Positions 8,430 through 16,354 of a DNA stretch of 64,000 nucleotides are shown piece by piece. The position numbers were made by a program, and so were the translations under genes. Position 1 is the stretch's first letter; each line of letters begins with the position of its first letter. The notes under the pieces were generated by a model. The model had not been told where the DNA came from. It did no database searches and saw nothing but the letters and a program-made list of their open reading frames with translations. This DNA is from Rhizobium gallicum bv. gallicum R602sp (GTDB taxonomy: Bacteria; Pseudomonadota; Alphaproteobacteria; Rhizobiales; Rhizobiaceae). Location of the stretch: assembly GCF_000816845.1 (NCBI RefSeq), contig NZ_CP006880.1, forward strand, positions 2,108,001 through 2,172,000, in the 5' to 3' direction.

Positions 8430-9485
8430 ATGAGCATCTCAACGCAGACGCGCGCCGGCGCCCAGGAAGTTCGTACCCTTGTCGAGGACCCGTCCTGCCT
8501 TCCGCAAGTCGCCGCCGCCCATGTCGACGCACTCAACATGCTGGCAAGGATCCGCGTGGCTTTTCGGCTTTCGCTGGCGACGGCAACCATTGTCATTCGG
8601 CCCGAGGACGGCACGCGGTCGCTGGCCGACCCGGTCGAGCTTGCGTTCTTCATCGGCGCCTCGGCCGGCCGCTTCACGGTCCCCGCAGCCGCGCTCGACG
8701 AGCTTGCACCGAGCCTTGGAGTTCGCGGAAAAATCGCCGCCCTTTCACCTCTCCAGCGTGACATCCTCGTCGAAGAGGCACTCGCCTCCCATCTTGCAGA
8801 ACTGGAAGAGCGTATCGGTGAACCGGTTCGCACCGGCCCGCCTGATGCTGCGGTTGAATGTCCCGTCAAGCTTTGCTGGACAATCGATTGCGGTGGCTTG
8901 CCCCACCATGCGGAACTGCACTTGAGTGCTGCGGCGGCGTTCAAGATCGGCAATGCCTTCGGTAAGCCTGCGAGCGGCCTGGACGCATTGACGGCAAACC
9001 TGGTTCAGCCCATCCACCTATGCGCCGGCATCCAGCACCTGACCACCGGCGAATACGAAAGTCTGCGCGTCGGCGATATCGTCATGTGCGAGCGGTCCAA
9101 TGCCGAAGAACCCTTCGCCCTTATCGGCAACCATCTGATCGCCTCGTTGCGCCGAGGCGATTCCGGCCTCGTACTCACGTCTACGTGGCGAGATCTAAGA
9201 GCAAGTTGGGAACATTCCGCCATGTCAAAACAGGATACGCCTCCGACCGGCCAGCTGGAAACGCTGGCAGACCTTCCAGTCCAGCTGGTATTCGAGATCG
9301 GTCGCGCCGAGTTCCCGCTTAAGGAAATCGCCAGGATGGGCGAAGGGACCGTTCTTCACACAAGCCCGAGCCTTTCTAGCCCCGTCAACATCATGGCGAA
9401 TGGGCGGCTCGTCGGAAAGGGCGAACTGATCAGGATCGGCGATGGCCTTGGCGTGCGCGTGGTGCGGCTTTCGACAGATGGGTGA
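8430..9485 (+). CDS. sctQ: T3SS cytoplasmic ring (C-ring/sorting platform) protein SctQ
   Basis: A 351-aa protein of the SctQ/FliN-FliM family that builds the cytosolic pods of the sorting platform. The last ~70 residues form a SPOA domain (LADLPVQLVFEIGRAEFPLK, ending LIRIGDGLGVRVVRL). A less conserved N-terminal part and a first SPOA-like region precede it. ATG at 8430 follows the sctO stop by four bases. An in-frame internal ATG at 9222 could produce a separate C-terminal copy, listed separately. The last eight bases overlap sctR. Confidence 0.92.
   Translation: MSISTQTRAGAQEVRTLVEDPSCLPQVAAAHVDALNMLARIRVAFRLSLATATIVIRPEDGTRSLADPVELAFFIGASAGRFTVPAAALDELAPSLGVRGKIAALSPLQRDILVEEALASHLAELEERIGEPVRTGPPDAAVECPVKLCWTIDCGGLPHHAELHLSAAAAFKIGNAFGKPASGLDALTANLVQPIHLCAGIQHLTTGEYESLRVGDIVMCERSNAEEPFALIGNHLIASLRRGDSGLVLTSTWRDLRASWEHSAMSKQDTPPTGQLETLADLPVQLVFEIGRAEFPLKEIARMGEGTVLHTSPSLSSPVNIMANGRLVGKGELIRIGDGLGVRVVRLSTDG
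9222..9485 (+). other. Candidate internal translation start giving a SctQ C-terminal fragment
   Basis: An in-frame ATG at 9222 has a purine-rich GGGAA about nine bases upstream and would yield an 87-aa protein with a Met-Ser-Lys start that contains exactly the C-terminal SPOA domain. Yersinia yscQ is known to use an internal start to make an 88-aa YscQ-C needed for secretion. Position and length match closely, but use of this start is an inference. Confidence 0.5.
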
Positions 9486-10131
9486 GACGACCACCAATCT
9501 CATCCCGATCATTATCATCGTCTCGACGATCGGGCTCATTCCGCTCGCGGTGGTGACGATGACCGGGTTCTTGAAAATCTCGATCGTTCTTTTCCTCATT
9601 CGCAATGCGCTCGGAATCCAGCAGTCGCCGCCCAATCTCGTGCTTTACGGCGTTGCGCTGATCCTCACGGTCTATGTGACGACGCCGCTGGTCGGAGAGA
9701 TGTACCGCATTTTGTCGAACGAGCAGGTCGACGTGCAGTCGATGGACAGCATGATGCGGGCGGCGGAGACCCTGCGCGCACCGTTGCAGGCGCATCTCAC
9801 GCGCTACACGGATGAGAATGAACGCCAGTTCTTTATGCAGGCAACCGAGCGCATCTGGTCGGAAGAAGCGAGAGCCTCGGTGAAGACCGACAGCCTTCTC
9901 ATCCTCGTCCCGGCCTTCGTCAGTTCGGAGCTGACGCGCGCCTTCGAGATCGGCTTTCTGCTCTATCTTCCATTTCTCGTCATCGACCTCATCGTTTCAA
10001 CCGTGCTGATGGCGATGGGGATGATGATGGTCTCCCCGACCTTGATTTCCATTCCGCTGAAGATATTCCTCTTCGTCGCGGTCAATGGCTGGTCGCGGCT
10101 GATGCACGGCCTGATCCTGAGTTACGGATAG
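9478..10131 (+). CDS. sctR: T3SS export apparatus protein SctR (RhcR)
   Basis: A 217-aa FliP/SctR-family membrane protein, one of the helical export-gate core subunits. The N-terminus has the usual first hydrophobic segment, then MTGFLKISIVLFLIRNALGIQQSPP, a hallmark region. Near the C-terminus LVIDLIVSTVLMAMGMMMVSP is the second hallmark. I chose the ATG at 9478, which overlaps the end of sctQ by eight bases and removes a spurious extension. sctS follows five bases after the stop. Confidence 0.96.
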   Translation: MGETTTNLIPIIIIVSTIGLIPLAVVTMTGFLKISIVLFLIRNALGIQQSPPNLVLYGVALILTVYVTTPLVGEMYRILSNEQVDVQSMDSMMRAAETLRAPLQAHLTRYTDENERQFFMQATERIWSEEARASVKTDSLLILVPAFVSSELTRAFEIGFLLYLPFLVIDLIVSTVLMAMGMMMVSPTLISIPLKIFLFVAVNGWSRLMHGLILSYG

Positions 10132-10136
10132 CGCCG

Positions 10137-10406
10137 ATGGATCAAACCGCCTTCCTCGCCCAGATGCAGAAAGCGATGTTGACCGTGCTGATCGCCTCGG
10201 CCCCGGCGCTGGCAATCGCGATCGTGATCGGGGTCGCCGTCGGCCTTATCCAGGCACTGACCCAGATCCAGGACCAGACGCTGCCGCAAGCCGTCAAGCT
10301 CGTCGCCGTCATGTTGGTCCTCGTCATTCTCGGTCCGGCGCTTGCCGTACAGGTCGCCAATTTTGCCAGCAATACGCTCGACATCTTTCCGGCCTTGACG
10401 CGGTAG
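10137..10406 (+). CDS. sctS: T3SS export apparatus protein SctS (RhcS)
   Basis: An 89-aa protein with two membrane helices, the FliQ/SctS family size. It contains the conserved GLIQALTQIQDQTLPQAVKL loop between the helices, and lies in the invariant order R-S-T with eight bases before sctT. SctS completes the SctRST core that forms the entry to the export channel. Confidence 0.95.
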   Translation: MDQTAFLAQMQKAMLTVLIASAPALAIAIVIGVAVGLIQALTQIQDQTLPQAVKLVAVMLVLVILGPALAVQVANFASNTLDIFPALTR

Positions 10407-10414
10407 GTGGGCGC

Positions 10415-11236
10415 GTGGACCTTCTCGCCGCAACGTCAGCGCTGTTCGATACCATCTATCCGGTACTCGCGGGCACAGCCATTGCCCTGGCGCGCGCGCT
10501 CGGCATGATCGTTGTCACCCCTGCCTTCGTGCGGCTCGGCCTTACGGGGCTGATCCGGTCGGGGGTGGCGATCGCCATAGCCCTGCCGCTGATACCAAGT
10601 TTCACCGCAACGCTCACGGAAGGACAGGGCCTCTCGAGCCTGATGGTGACCGGGCTTATCCTGAAAGAAATCATCATCGGCGTCATTCTGGGTGTCGTGC
10701 TCGGCATCCCCTTCTGGGCCGCCGAGGTGGCCGGCGATCTCGTCGATCTGCAGCGAGGCTCGACATCGGCGCAGCTCGTCGATCCGCTGCAGGCGACGGA
10801 AACCAGCATCGCCGGAACCTTTTTCGTCCTGGCGCTGGTCGCCCTGTTCTTCAAGTCCGGCGGCTTTTCGCTCCTCGCCGACACCTTCTACAGAAGCTAC
10901 GAAATATGGCCGGTGACGAGCTTCTCGCCGACGCTGGGCTCGGGGGCGGCCATGGCCGTGCTCGCAATCCTCGACCGGATCATGCAGACCGGCGTTCTAT
11001 TGATCGCACCGATCGTGCTCGCCCTTTTGATCGCGGACCTCATGCTCGCCTACTTGTCGCGCATGTCGCCGCAATTGCACGTGTTTGATCTTTCCCTGGC
11101 GATCAAGAACCTGATTTTCGCTGTGCTGATCGTCCTCTACCTCAACTACCTCCTGCAATACATGGTTGCAGAGCTCGCCGTCCTGAAAGAGGCTCCAGCG
11201 ATGCTGCGCAGCCTCCTTGGAACGGCACCTCGATAA
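10415..11236 (+). CDS. sctT: T3SS export apparatus protein SctT (RhcT)
   Basis: A 273-aa FliR/SctT-family protein with about six membrane helices and the typical PFWAAEVAGDLVDLQRGS loop. I use the GTG at 10415 (VDLLAAT), which is spaced normally after sctS. It is the last gene of the rightward export operon in this window. sctU, which usually follows sctT, does not: the next gene is a large LysM protein. sctU must lie elsewhere, or this apparatus is incomplete. Confidence 0.94.
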   Translation: MDLLAATSALFDTIYPVLAGTAIALARALGMIVVTPAFVRLGLTGLIRSGVAIAIALPLIPSFTATLTEGQGLSSLMVTGLILKEIIIGVILGVVLGIPFWAAEVAGDLVDLQRGSTSAQLVDPLQATETSIAGTFFVLALVALFFKSGGFSLLADTFYRSYEIWPVTSFSPTLGSGAAMAVLAILDRIMQTGVLLIAPIVLALLIADLMLAYLSRMSPQLHVFDLSLAIKNLIFAVLIVLYLNYLLQYMVAELAVLKEAPAMLRSLLGTAPR

Positions 11237-11425
11237 AGGCCTCCGCCCCCAACGCAAGAAACTTGGCCCTTGTCATCAAACCATTAAGCAGACCCGCCAT
11301 AGTGGGCCCGCGCGCTCGCGCGCAACGACCAGCGTCTTGATTCCAGAGACCAATCTTTGCTTCCGGCGACTTCCGCCGGATGTGCATCCCTCGCGTGCAG
11401 CATAAAGCCAAGGAGATCACGCCCC

Positions 11426-14400
11426 ATGTCCTATCGCATCGATATCGACGGCAAGAACCGCTACGACGCAAGCGGCGGCCGCGCCACTGGCGTGTCCGAT
11501 GAGCAGCGCCGGTTCTTCATCGCGCAGATCAACCAGGCCGTGCGCGAGCGGACCGAGCAAGGTGGGCCGAAGACGATCGATCCTGGTACCGAGAAGGTGA
11601 TTGTCGTCGAGAAGGGCGACAGTCTCTCGCAGATCGCCAAGGAAAACCATGTCAGCCTCGACGACCTCATGGCCGCCAACCGCATCAAATTGACGGCGAA
11701 CACGGCGGCGATCGACCCCAATGACGTGGTGATCGTGCCGCTCACCTCGCCCGAGCTCGTCGCGCAAGGTCCCGTGGACGGCAAAGGCGTGCCCAAGGGC
11801 GAGGCCGCCTTCATCGGCGATCTCTATGGCCGCGGCAACAAGCTCGCCTATGCCGACGACCCTTCGAAAATCGACTATGCCGCCGAAGGTAGGGACATGC
11901 AGCGCGACGTCGGAGCCTATCTCGACAACCTGCCGAAGGCGGAGCGGCAGGCCGCAGCCCTCAGGCTGATCGACAGCGACTGGCTGGATGCAGGCCCGGC
12001 CGGCAACGCCGTCAAGGCGGCGATCGAGGAACGCGGCCTGAAGACGGACGGGGGATCGGTGATAGCGGACGAGATCTATGATCGCGGCAACCGGATCCAG
12101 TATTCCGACGACCCGAAAATCGACTATCAGGCGGAGACCGGCGGGATCGCCAGGGACCTCAAGAATCACGTCGAAAAGCTGCCGGAAAAGGAGCGATCCG
12201 AGGCGCTGCAACGCCTTTACGACCGCGAGTGGACGGATGCGGCGCCCGCCCGGATGGCGATCGAAGATACCGCCAAAGCGCTGAATGTCAGCTTGCGCCC
12301 CTCGACGCATGCCGGCGTCGACACTGAGGCCAAGGCACGCACAATCATCGATCTTGCAAACGCTGCCGGCCGGCCGGACGAAGCGTTCCGTAAGCTCTCT
12401 TCGTCCTACGTTTCTGCTACGCCGGAGATCCAGCGCGTTCTCGTGCGCTCCGAGGACGCGGTGGCCCTGATCGACAGGGCCGCGGACTGGGCAGCGAAGC
12501 CGCTCGCAGACTACCAGCCTGGGAAGGAAATGAGCGATCAGGGCGATGCCGCAACGACGATGGCCAATCTCGAGAAGCTGACCGCCGGCACCGATCCGCG
12601 GCTGGCCGTCGAGCTGGTCTCTTCCGCCATGCCGACCATCGAAGCGGCGAATACCAGGAAGCAGGAAAAGATTGGCGGCGACCTGATCGGAATGAACGGC
12701 CAGGCTGACATGATGACGATCATCGACCGCATCGGCGGCAGTCCGGGCGCCGGTGCAATCGTCGAGCGCTTTGCCGAGATCGGCGGCTATCACCCGAACT
12801 CCGTACCAGTGGCGATCAGCAACGGTTCCCGCCTCGACTACCCGATTGCCATCGCGGCCAAAAGTGCGGCGGTCTCACCGGATTTCGTCGTCAAGAACAT
12901 CATTCCAAACGTGAAGCAATATGGCGCCGGCAAGGTCAACCAGGACGTCATTGCCTATTCGGCCCATATGCAGGAGCTGCAGTGGCTGGTTTCCAACCAC
13001 GGAAGGACCATGACCCCCGAGCAACTCGCCAAGGCGATCGAGGACTACAAGAAGGAAAAAGGGCCGGAATGGGCCAAAACAGAAAAGCGCCTGGAAGACA
13101 ACATCGCAGCCAGCGGCGAAAAACTGCTGCAACAATTGACGTCGCTCGGCAATCTGCCGCCGGAACTCGCCTCGCAACAGCAAGCCGTTAACGACGAGAT
13201 CGGCAAGATCTTGTCGGACGAAAAGACCGCGATGGCGGTCGAAATCGCGATGAAGAAGAACCCGGCGCTGCTCGACAGTCCGGCTGTGCTGAGCCTGATG
13301 GGCGCTCAGGCTCGCCTGACCGATCGGGGCAGGAAGCTCGCCGAAGAGGCAACGACCCAGATCATCCGCCACAAGGTCCTGCCGTCGTTTGCCGACCTGC
13401 AATCCGGCGATCCGGCCGCACTTGGTAAAGCCCAAAACAGTCTTGAGGCGCTGAAGCAAAGCAAGCTCTCGCAGATGCTCGGCATTCCCAAGTCCGACAT
13501 GGACCGGGCGATCGATGCGGTCGCCAAGTCCCTGCCCGAGCCGGGCGAGACGGTCGAGCAATCCCGCGCAAAGATGACCACCCTCAACGACGACCTCAAC
13601 AATCTGAAGAGTTCGAGCGGCGTCAGGTCTTTTGCGAACACGACCGGCCCTGGCCAGATGCTGCGGCTGATCGGCATTGCGGCCACGGGAGCGAGCGTTG
13701 CAAATTCGGCGACTGTGGCGCAGAACGACCCGACCCTCAGAAACGATCTGAAAGTGGTGATCGATGCGGTCGGGCTCGGCCAGCGAACGGTGGAGATTCT
13801 CGGCGGAATGGACCGCCTCAACACCGACTCGGCCGCCGTCAGGCATTTCGGCAGCAGCGGCAGGCCGGCCGTAAAGCTTCTTGGCGCCTTGAGCGGCGGG
13901 TTCGATGCATGGGTGGCCTTCGACTACTTCAAGGCCGGCGACCCGCTCATGGGCAGCCTTTCAGCCGCAGCAGCCGGCGGAACCATCATGGCGGCGCTCG
14001 GCACCGGCACGATGTTCGGCCCCGCCGGGCTCGTCATAGTCGGGGCCGCCGTGATTGGCCAGATGATCGTTGCCGATACACGCGACTCGAACAAATACAT
14101 GAGCGACACCTCAAAGCGCTTCCTCGCCCATTCCAACCTCAACGAAATCGCCGCCGGCGCGCTCGTCGATCAAAGCGGCGATGGCCATAGTCCGGTCCCG
14201 ATCCTCGCCAGATACGCGGAACTGAAGGGCTATCGTCTCGACCAACCGGCCGATCGCCAACGTTTTATCGACTGGCTGAACGGCATTCCGAAGGAAGGGC
14301 TGGAGAAGCTGCGCGACAATCTGCACCATACGCTCGACGAGTTCGGCGGCGATCCGGCGAAATTGCCGGCGGCCGGCGGCTCGGACGAGAGCTACACAGT

Positions 14401-14551
14401 CGCGCAGCGATTGAACGAGCGCTACGTCAGCGGGCAGGTCTATATACCGAGCCTGGCCGACAAGATCAGAAACGGCGACGCCGCTCCTTCCTCGGCAAAG
14501 CAGATCGACGTGGTTCTTGTCGAATTGGGAATTGGAATTCCTGTGGCCTAA
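11426..14551 (+). CDS. Large LysM-containing protein (1041 aa), candidate T3SS-secreted protein
   Basis: A 1041-aa protein downstream of sctT. The ATG at 11426 has AGGAG ten bases upstream. There is no signal peptide. A LysM peptidoglycan-binding domain lies at about residues 58-105 (VEKGDSLSQIAKENHVSLDDL). Two related ~75-residue repeats follow at about 131-206 and 215-288, each with a YGRGN/YDRGN and DDP-KIDY core. The middle is helical and charged. A Gly/Ala-rich hydrophobic stretch is at about 843-883, and a C-terminal region resembles that of the 1196-aa protein ending at 16355. Size, lack of a signal peptide and location suggest a T3SS effector, translocator or a wall-associated accessory. 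No enzyme motif is recognised. Confidence 0.85.
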   Translation: MSYRIDIDGKNRYDASGGRATGVSDEQRRFFIAQINQAVRERTEQGGPKTIDPGTEKVIVVEKGDSLSQIAKENHVSLDDLMAANRIKLTANTAAIDPNDVVIVPLTSPELVAQGPVDGKGVPKGEAAFIGDLYGRGNKLAYADDPSKIDYAAEGRDMQRDVGAYLDNLPKAERQAAALRLIDSDWLDAGPAGNAVKAAIEERGLKTDGGSVIADEIYDRGNRIQYSDDPKIDYQAETGGIARDLKNHVEKLPEKERSEALQRLYDREWTDAAPARMAIEDTAKALNVSLRPSTHAGVDTEAKARTIIDLANAAGRPDEAFRKLSSSYVSATPEIQRVLVRSEDAVALIDRAADWAAKPLADYQPGKEMSDQGDAATTMANLEKLTAGTDPRLAVELVSSAMPTIEAANTRKQEKIGGDLIGMNGQADMMTIIDRIGGSPGAGAIVERFAEIGGYHPNSVPVAISNGSRLDYPIAIAAKSAAVSPDFVVKNIIPNVKQYGAGKVNQDVIAYSAHMQELQWLVSNHGRTMTPEQLAKAIEDYKKEKGPEWAKTEKRLEDNIAASGEKLLQQLTSLGNLPPELASQQQAVNDEIGKILSDEKTAMAVEIAMKKNPALLDSPAVLSLMGAQARLTDRGRKLAEEATTQIIRHKVLPSFADLQSGDPAALGKAQNSLEALKQSKLSQMLGIPKSDMDRAIDAVAKSLPEPGETVEQSRAKMTTLNDDLNNLKSSSGVRSFANTTGPGQMLRLIGIAATGASVANSATVAQNDPTLRNDLKVVIDAVGLGQRTVEILGGMDRLNTDSAAVRHFGSSGRPAVKLLGALSGGFDAWVAFDYFKAGDPLMGSLSAAAAGGTIMAALGTGTMFGPAGLVIVGAAVIGQMIVADTRDSNKYMSDTSKRFLAHSNLNEIAAGALVDQSGDGHSPVPILARYAELKGYRLDQPADRQRFIDWLNGIPKEGLEKLRDNLHHTLDEFGGDPAKLPAAGGSDESYTVAQRLNERYVSGQVYIPSLADKIRNGDAAPSSAKQIDVVLVELGIGIPVA

Positions 14552-14568
14552 ACGACTTTCCTTTAAGA

Positions 14569-14603
14569 TCAAGGGGCGCCACCAAGTTGACGGCGCACCT
14601 TGA
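14569..14603. terminator. Stem-loop between convergent genes
   Basis: TCAAGG-G-GCGCC pairs with GGCGC-A-CCTTGA (one internal mismatch, 11-base loop) between the end of the large LysM gene and the end of the ansP-like gene. Its position between convergent stops suggests a bidirectional terminator, though no strong U-run is present. Confidence 0.5.
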
Positions 14604-14616
14604 GGCCCTATGGCGG

Positions 14617-16101
14617 TCACTGACGCATTTGCTGCGCCAGCATCACATCGGGCAGCGTCGCCGGCGTCTCCGTCTGCCGATGCTTGCTGACCCAGTTCCA
14701 TCCGCCCCAAAGCGCCAGCGCGACGACAGGAATAGAGGCGACGGTATAGGTCCCGTTCGGATAGTCGAGCGCCATCAGCACCACAACCCCGAAAAGGAAA
14801 GCGAGCGTCAGCCACGACGTGACCGGAGCGCCGGGCATCTTGAACGACACATCGTCGACTTCGCCGCGGGAAACAGCCCGGCGGAAGGCCATCTGGCAAA
14901 CGACAATGAAACCCCAGGTGCTCAGGATCCCGAGCGAGGCGACGTTGAGGACGATCTCGAACACATGCGAGGGCACGAGATAGTTGAGCAATACGCCGAA
15001 GACGTAGACTGCAAGGGTCACCAATATGCCAACATGCGGCACCGCCTGCGCATTCATCCTTGCAAGCGACGCCGGCGCAGAACCACCTTGCGCCAGCGAG
15101 CGCAGCACGCGGCCGGTGGAATAGAGGCCGGAGTTCAGGCTCGACAGGGCTGCAGTCAGCACGACGATGTTCATCACCGTGCCGATGCCGGGTATGCCGA
15201 GCGCGCCGAAGAATGTCACGAACGGGCTCTCTCCTGCCTTGTAGGCGGTCCAGGGCAGCAGGCAAACGAGAAGCACGACCGAGCCGACATAAAACACAGC
15301 GATGCGCCAGATCACGCTGTTGATCGCACGCGGTAGAATGGTCTTCGCGTCTGAACACTCCCCGGCCGCCGTACCGACCAGTTCGACGCCGGCAAAAGCG
15401 AAGACGACACCCTGCACGAGCACGAGCGCCGGAAGCAGACCGTTCGGGAAGAGGCCGCCGTTCTCGCTGATCAGATGCAGACCGGCAGTACTGCCGGCGA
15501 CCTCCATGCCGGTTCCAAGGAAAAACGAGCCAATGGCAAGAAAGAGCAAGATCGCCGACACTTTGATGAGGGCGAACCAGAACTCCATCTCGGCGAACCA
15601 CTTGACCCCGACAAGGTTCATCGAGCCGACGATCAGCAGAGCGCCGAGCGCCGAGACCCATTGCGGCAGGCCGGCGAAGACATCCCAATAGTGCATGTAG
15701 AGAGCAACGGCGGTGATATCGACGATGCCGGTCATTGCCCAATTGAGAAAATACATCCAACCGGCCACGAAGGAGGCCTTCTCGCCGAGAAACTCACGGG
15801 CATACGAGACGAAACTGCCGCTGCTCGGCCGATGCAGCACCAGTTCGCCAAGCGCGCGCAGGATGAGAAAGGAAAAGGCGCCGCAAACGAGATAGACGAT
15901 CGCCAGCGATGGACCTGCTGCCTGCAGACGGGCGCCAGCGCCGAGAAACAATCCCGTACCGATCGCCCCGCCAATCGCGATCATCTGCACCTGACGATTG
16001 CCGAGTGCCTTGTGATAGTCGGCCTCGTGAGACTCCAGCCAGCTTCTTTTGTCGAAGACGGCGGTTGCATCGTCCGGTCGCGACTTTTCCATAACAGTCA
16101 T
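14617..16101 (-). CDS. ansP: L-asparagine permease (AnsP-like, APC family)
   Basis: A 494-aa amino acid:proton symporter of the APC superfamily with about 12 membrane helices. It carries the family signature GNRQVQMIAIGGAIGTGLFLGAG and long stretches nearly as I remember them for E. coli AnsP, for example HRPSSGSFVSYAREFLGEKA and WAMTGIVDITAVALYMHYW. The ATG at 16101 has an AAGGAGG site ten bases upstream; an ATG nine bases later is possible. It stands alone between the two large proteins with a hairpin on each side. It has no obvious T3SS role and is probably nutritional. Substrate specificity within the family is inferred from similarity. Confidence 0.88.
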   Translation of the reverse strand: MTVMEKSRPDDATAVFDKRSWLESHEADYHKALGNRQVQMIAIGGAIGTGLFLGAGARLQAAGPSLAIVYLVCGAFSFLILRALGELVLHRPSSGSFVSYAREFLGEKASFVAGWMYFLNWAMTGIVDITAVALYMHYWDVFAGLPQWVSALGALLIVGSMNLVGVKWFAEMEFWFALIKVSAILLFLAIGSFFLGTGMEVAGSTAGLHLISENGGLFPNGLLPALVLVQGVVFAFAGVELVGTAAGECSDAKTILPRAINSVIWRIAVFYVGSVVLLVCLLPWTAYKAGESPFVTFFGALGIPGIGTVMNIVVLTAALSSLNSGLYSTGRVLRSLAQGGSAPASLARMNAQAVPHVGILVTLAVYVFGVLLNYLVPSHVFEIVLNVASLGILSTWGFIVVCQMAFRRAVSRGEVDDVSFKMPGAPVTSWLTLAFLFGVVVLMALDYPNGTYTVASIPVVALALWGGWNWVSKHRQTETPATLPDVMLAQQMRQ

Positions 16102-16300
16102 CAGAACTCTTCCTCCTTCTTGGCAATTTGCCGTCGCGTGCAGCGCGCCGCTTCCTCCGCGACAGGCACGCCGAATCCAAGGCGCACTGCCCTATCCTTA
16201 GCCGTGCGTGGGTTATCCCCGGTTTTGTCTCGGATTTTCCGGTTCGGGCGGCGGCAAGGTTCGCCAATCGTCTCTGAAGCCAGCCTTTGTGTTTCCGCCG

Positions 16301-16330
16301 GCAGCGCCCGTCCGCGACGGTGGGCGCTGC
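16301..16330. terminator. 9-bp stem-loop after the 1196-aa protein gene
   Basis: GCAGCGCCC and GGGCGCTGC pair perfectly around a 12-base loop just past the stop of the large leftward gene and upstream of ansP. It would separate the two transcription units. No U-run follows, so its strength as a terminator is uncertain. Confidence 0.5.
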
Positions 16331-16354
16331 AGGCCCCGACCCGTTTATGGGCGC

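Noticed and set aside
11237..11425. GC-rich inverted GCGCGC-TC-GCGCGC before the LysM gene
   Set aside because: The loop would be only two bases and there is no U-run, so it is not listed as a terminator for the sct operon.
11417..12793. 458-codon open frame antisense to the LysM protein
   Set aside because: The plus strand holds the ribosome site, LysM domain and repeats; the antisense frame shows no recognisable feature.
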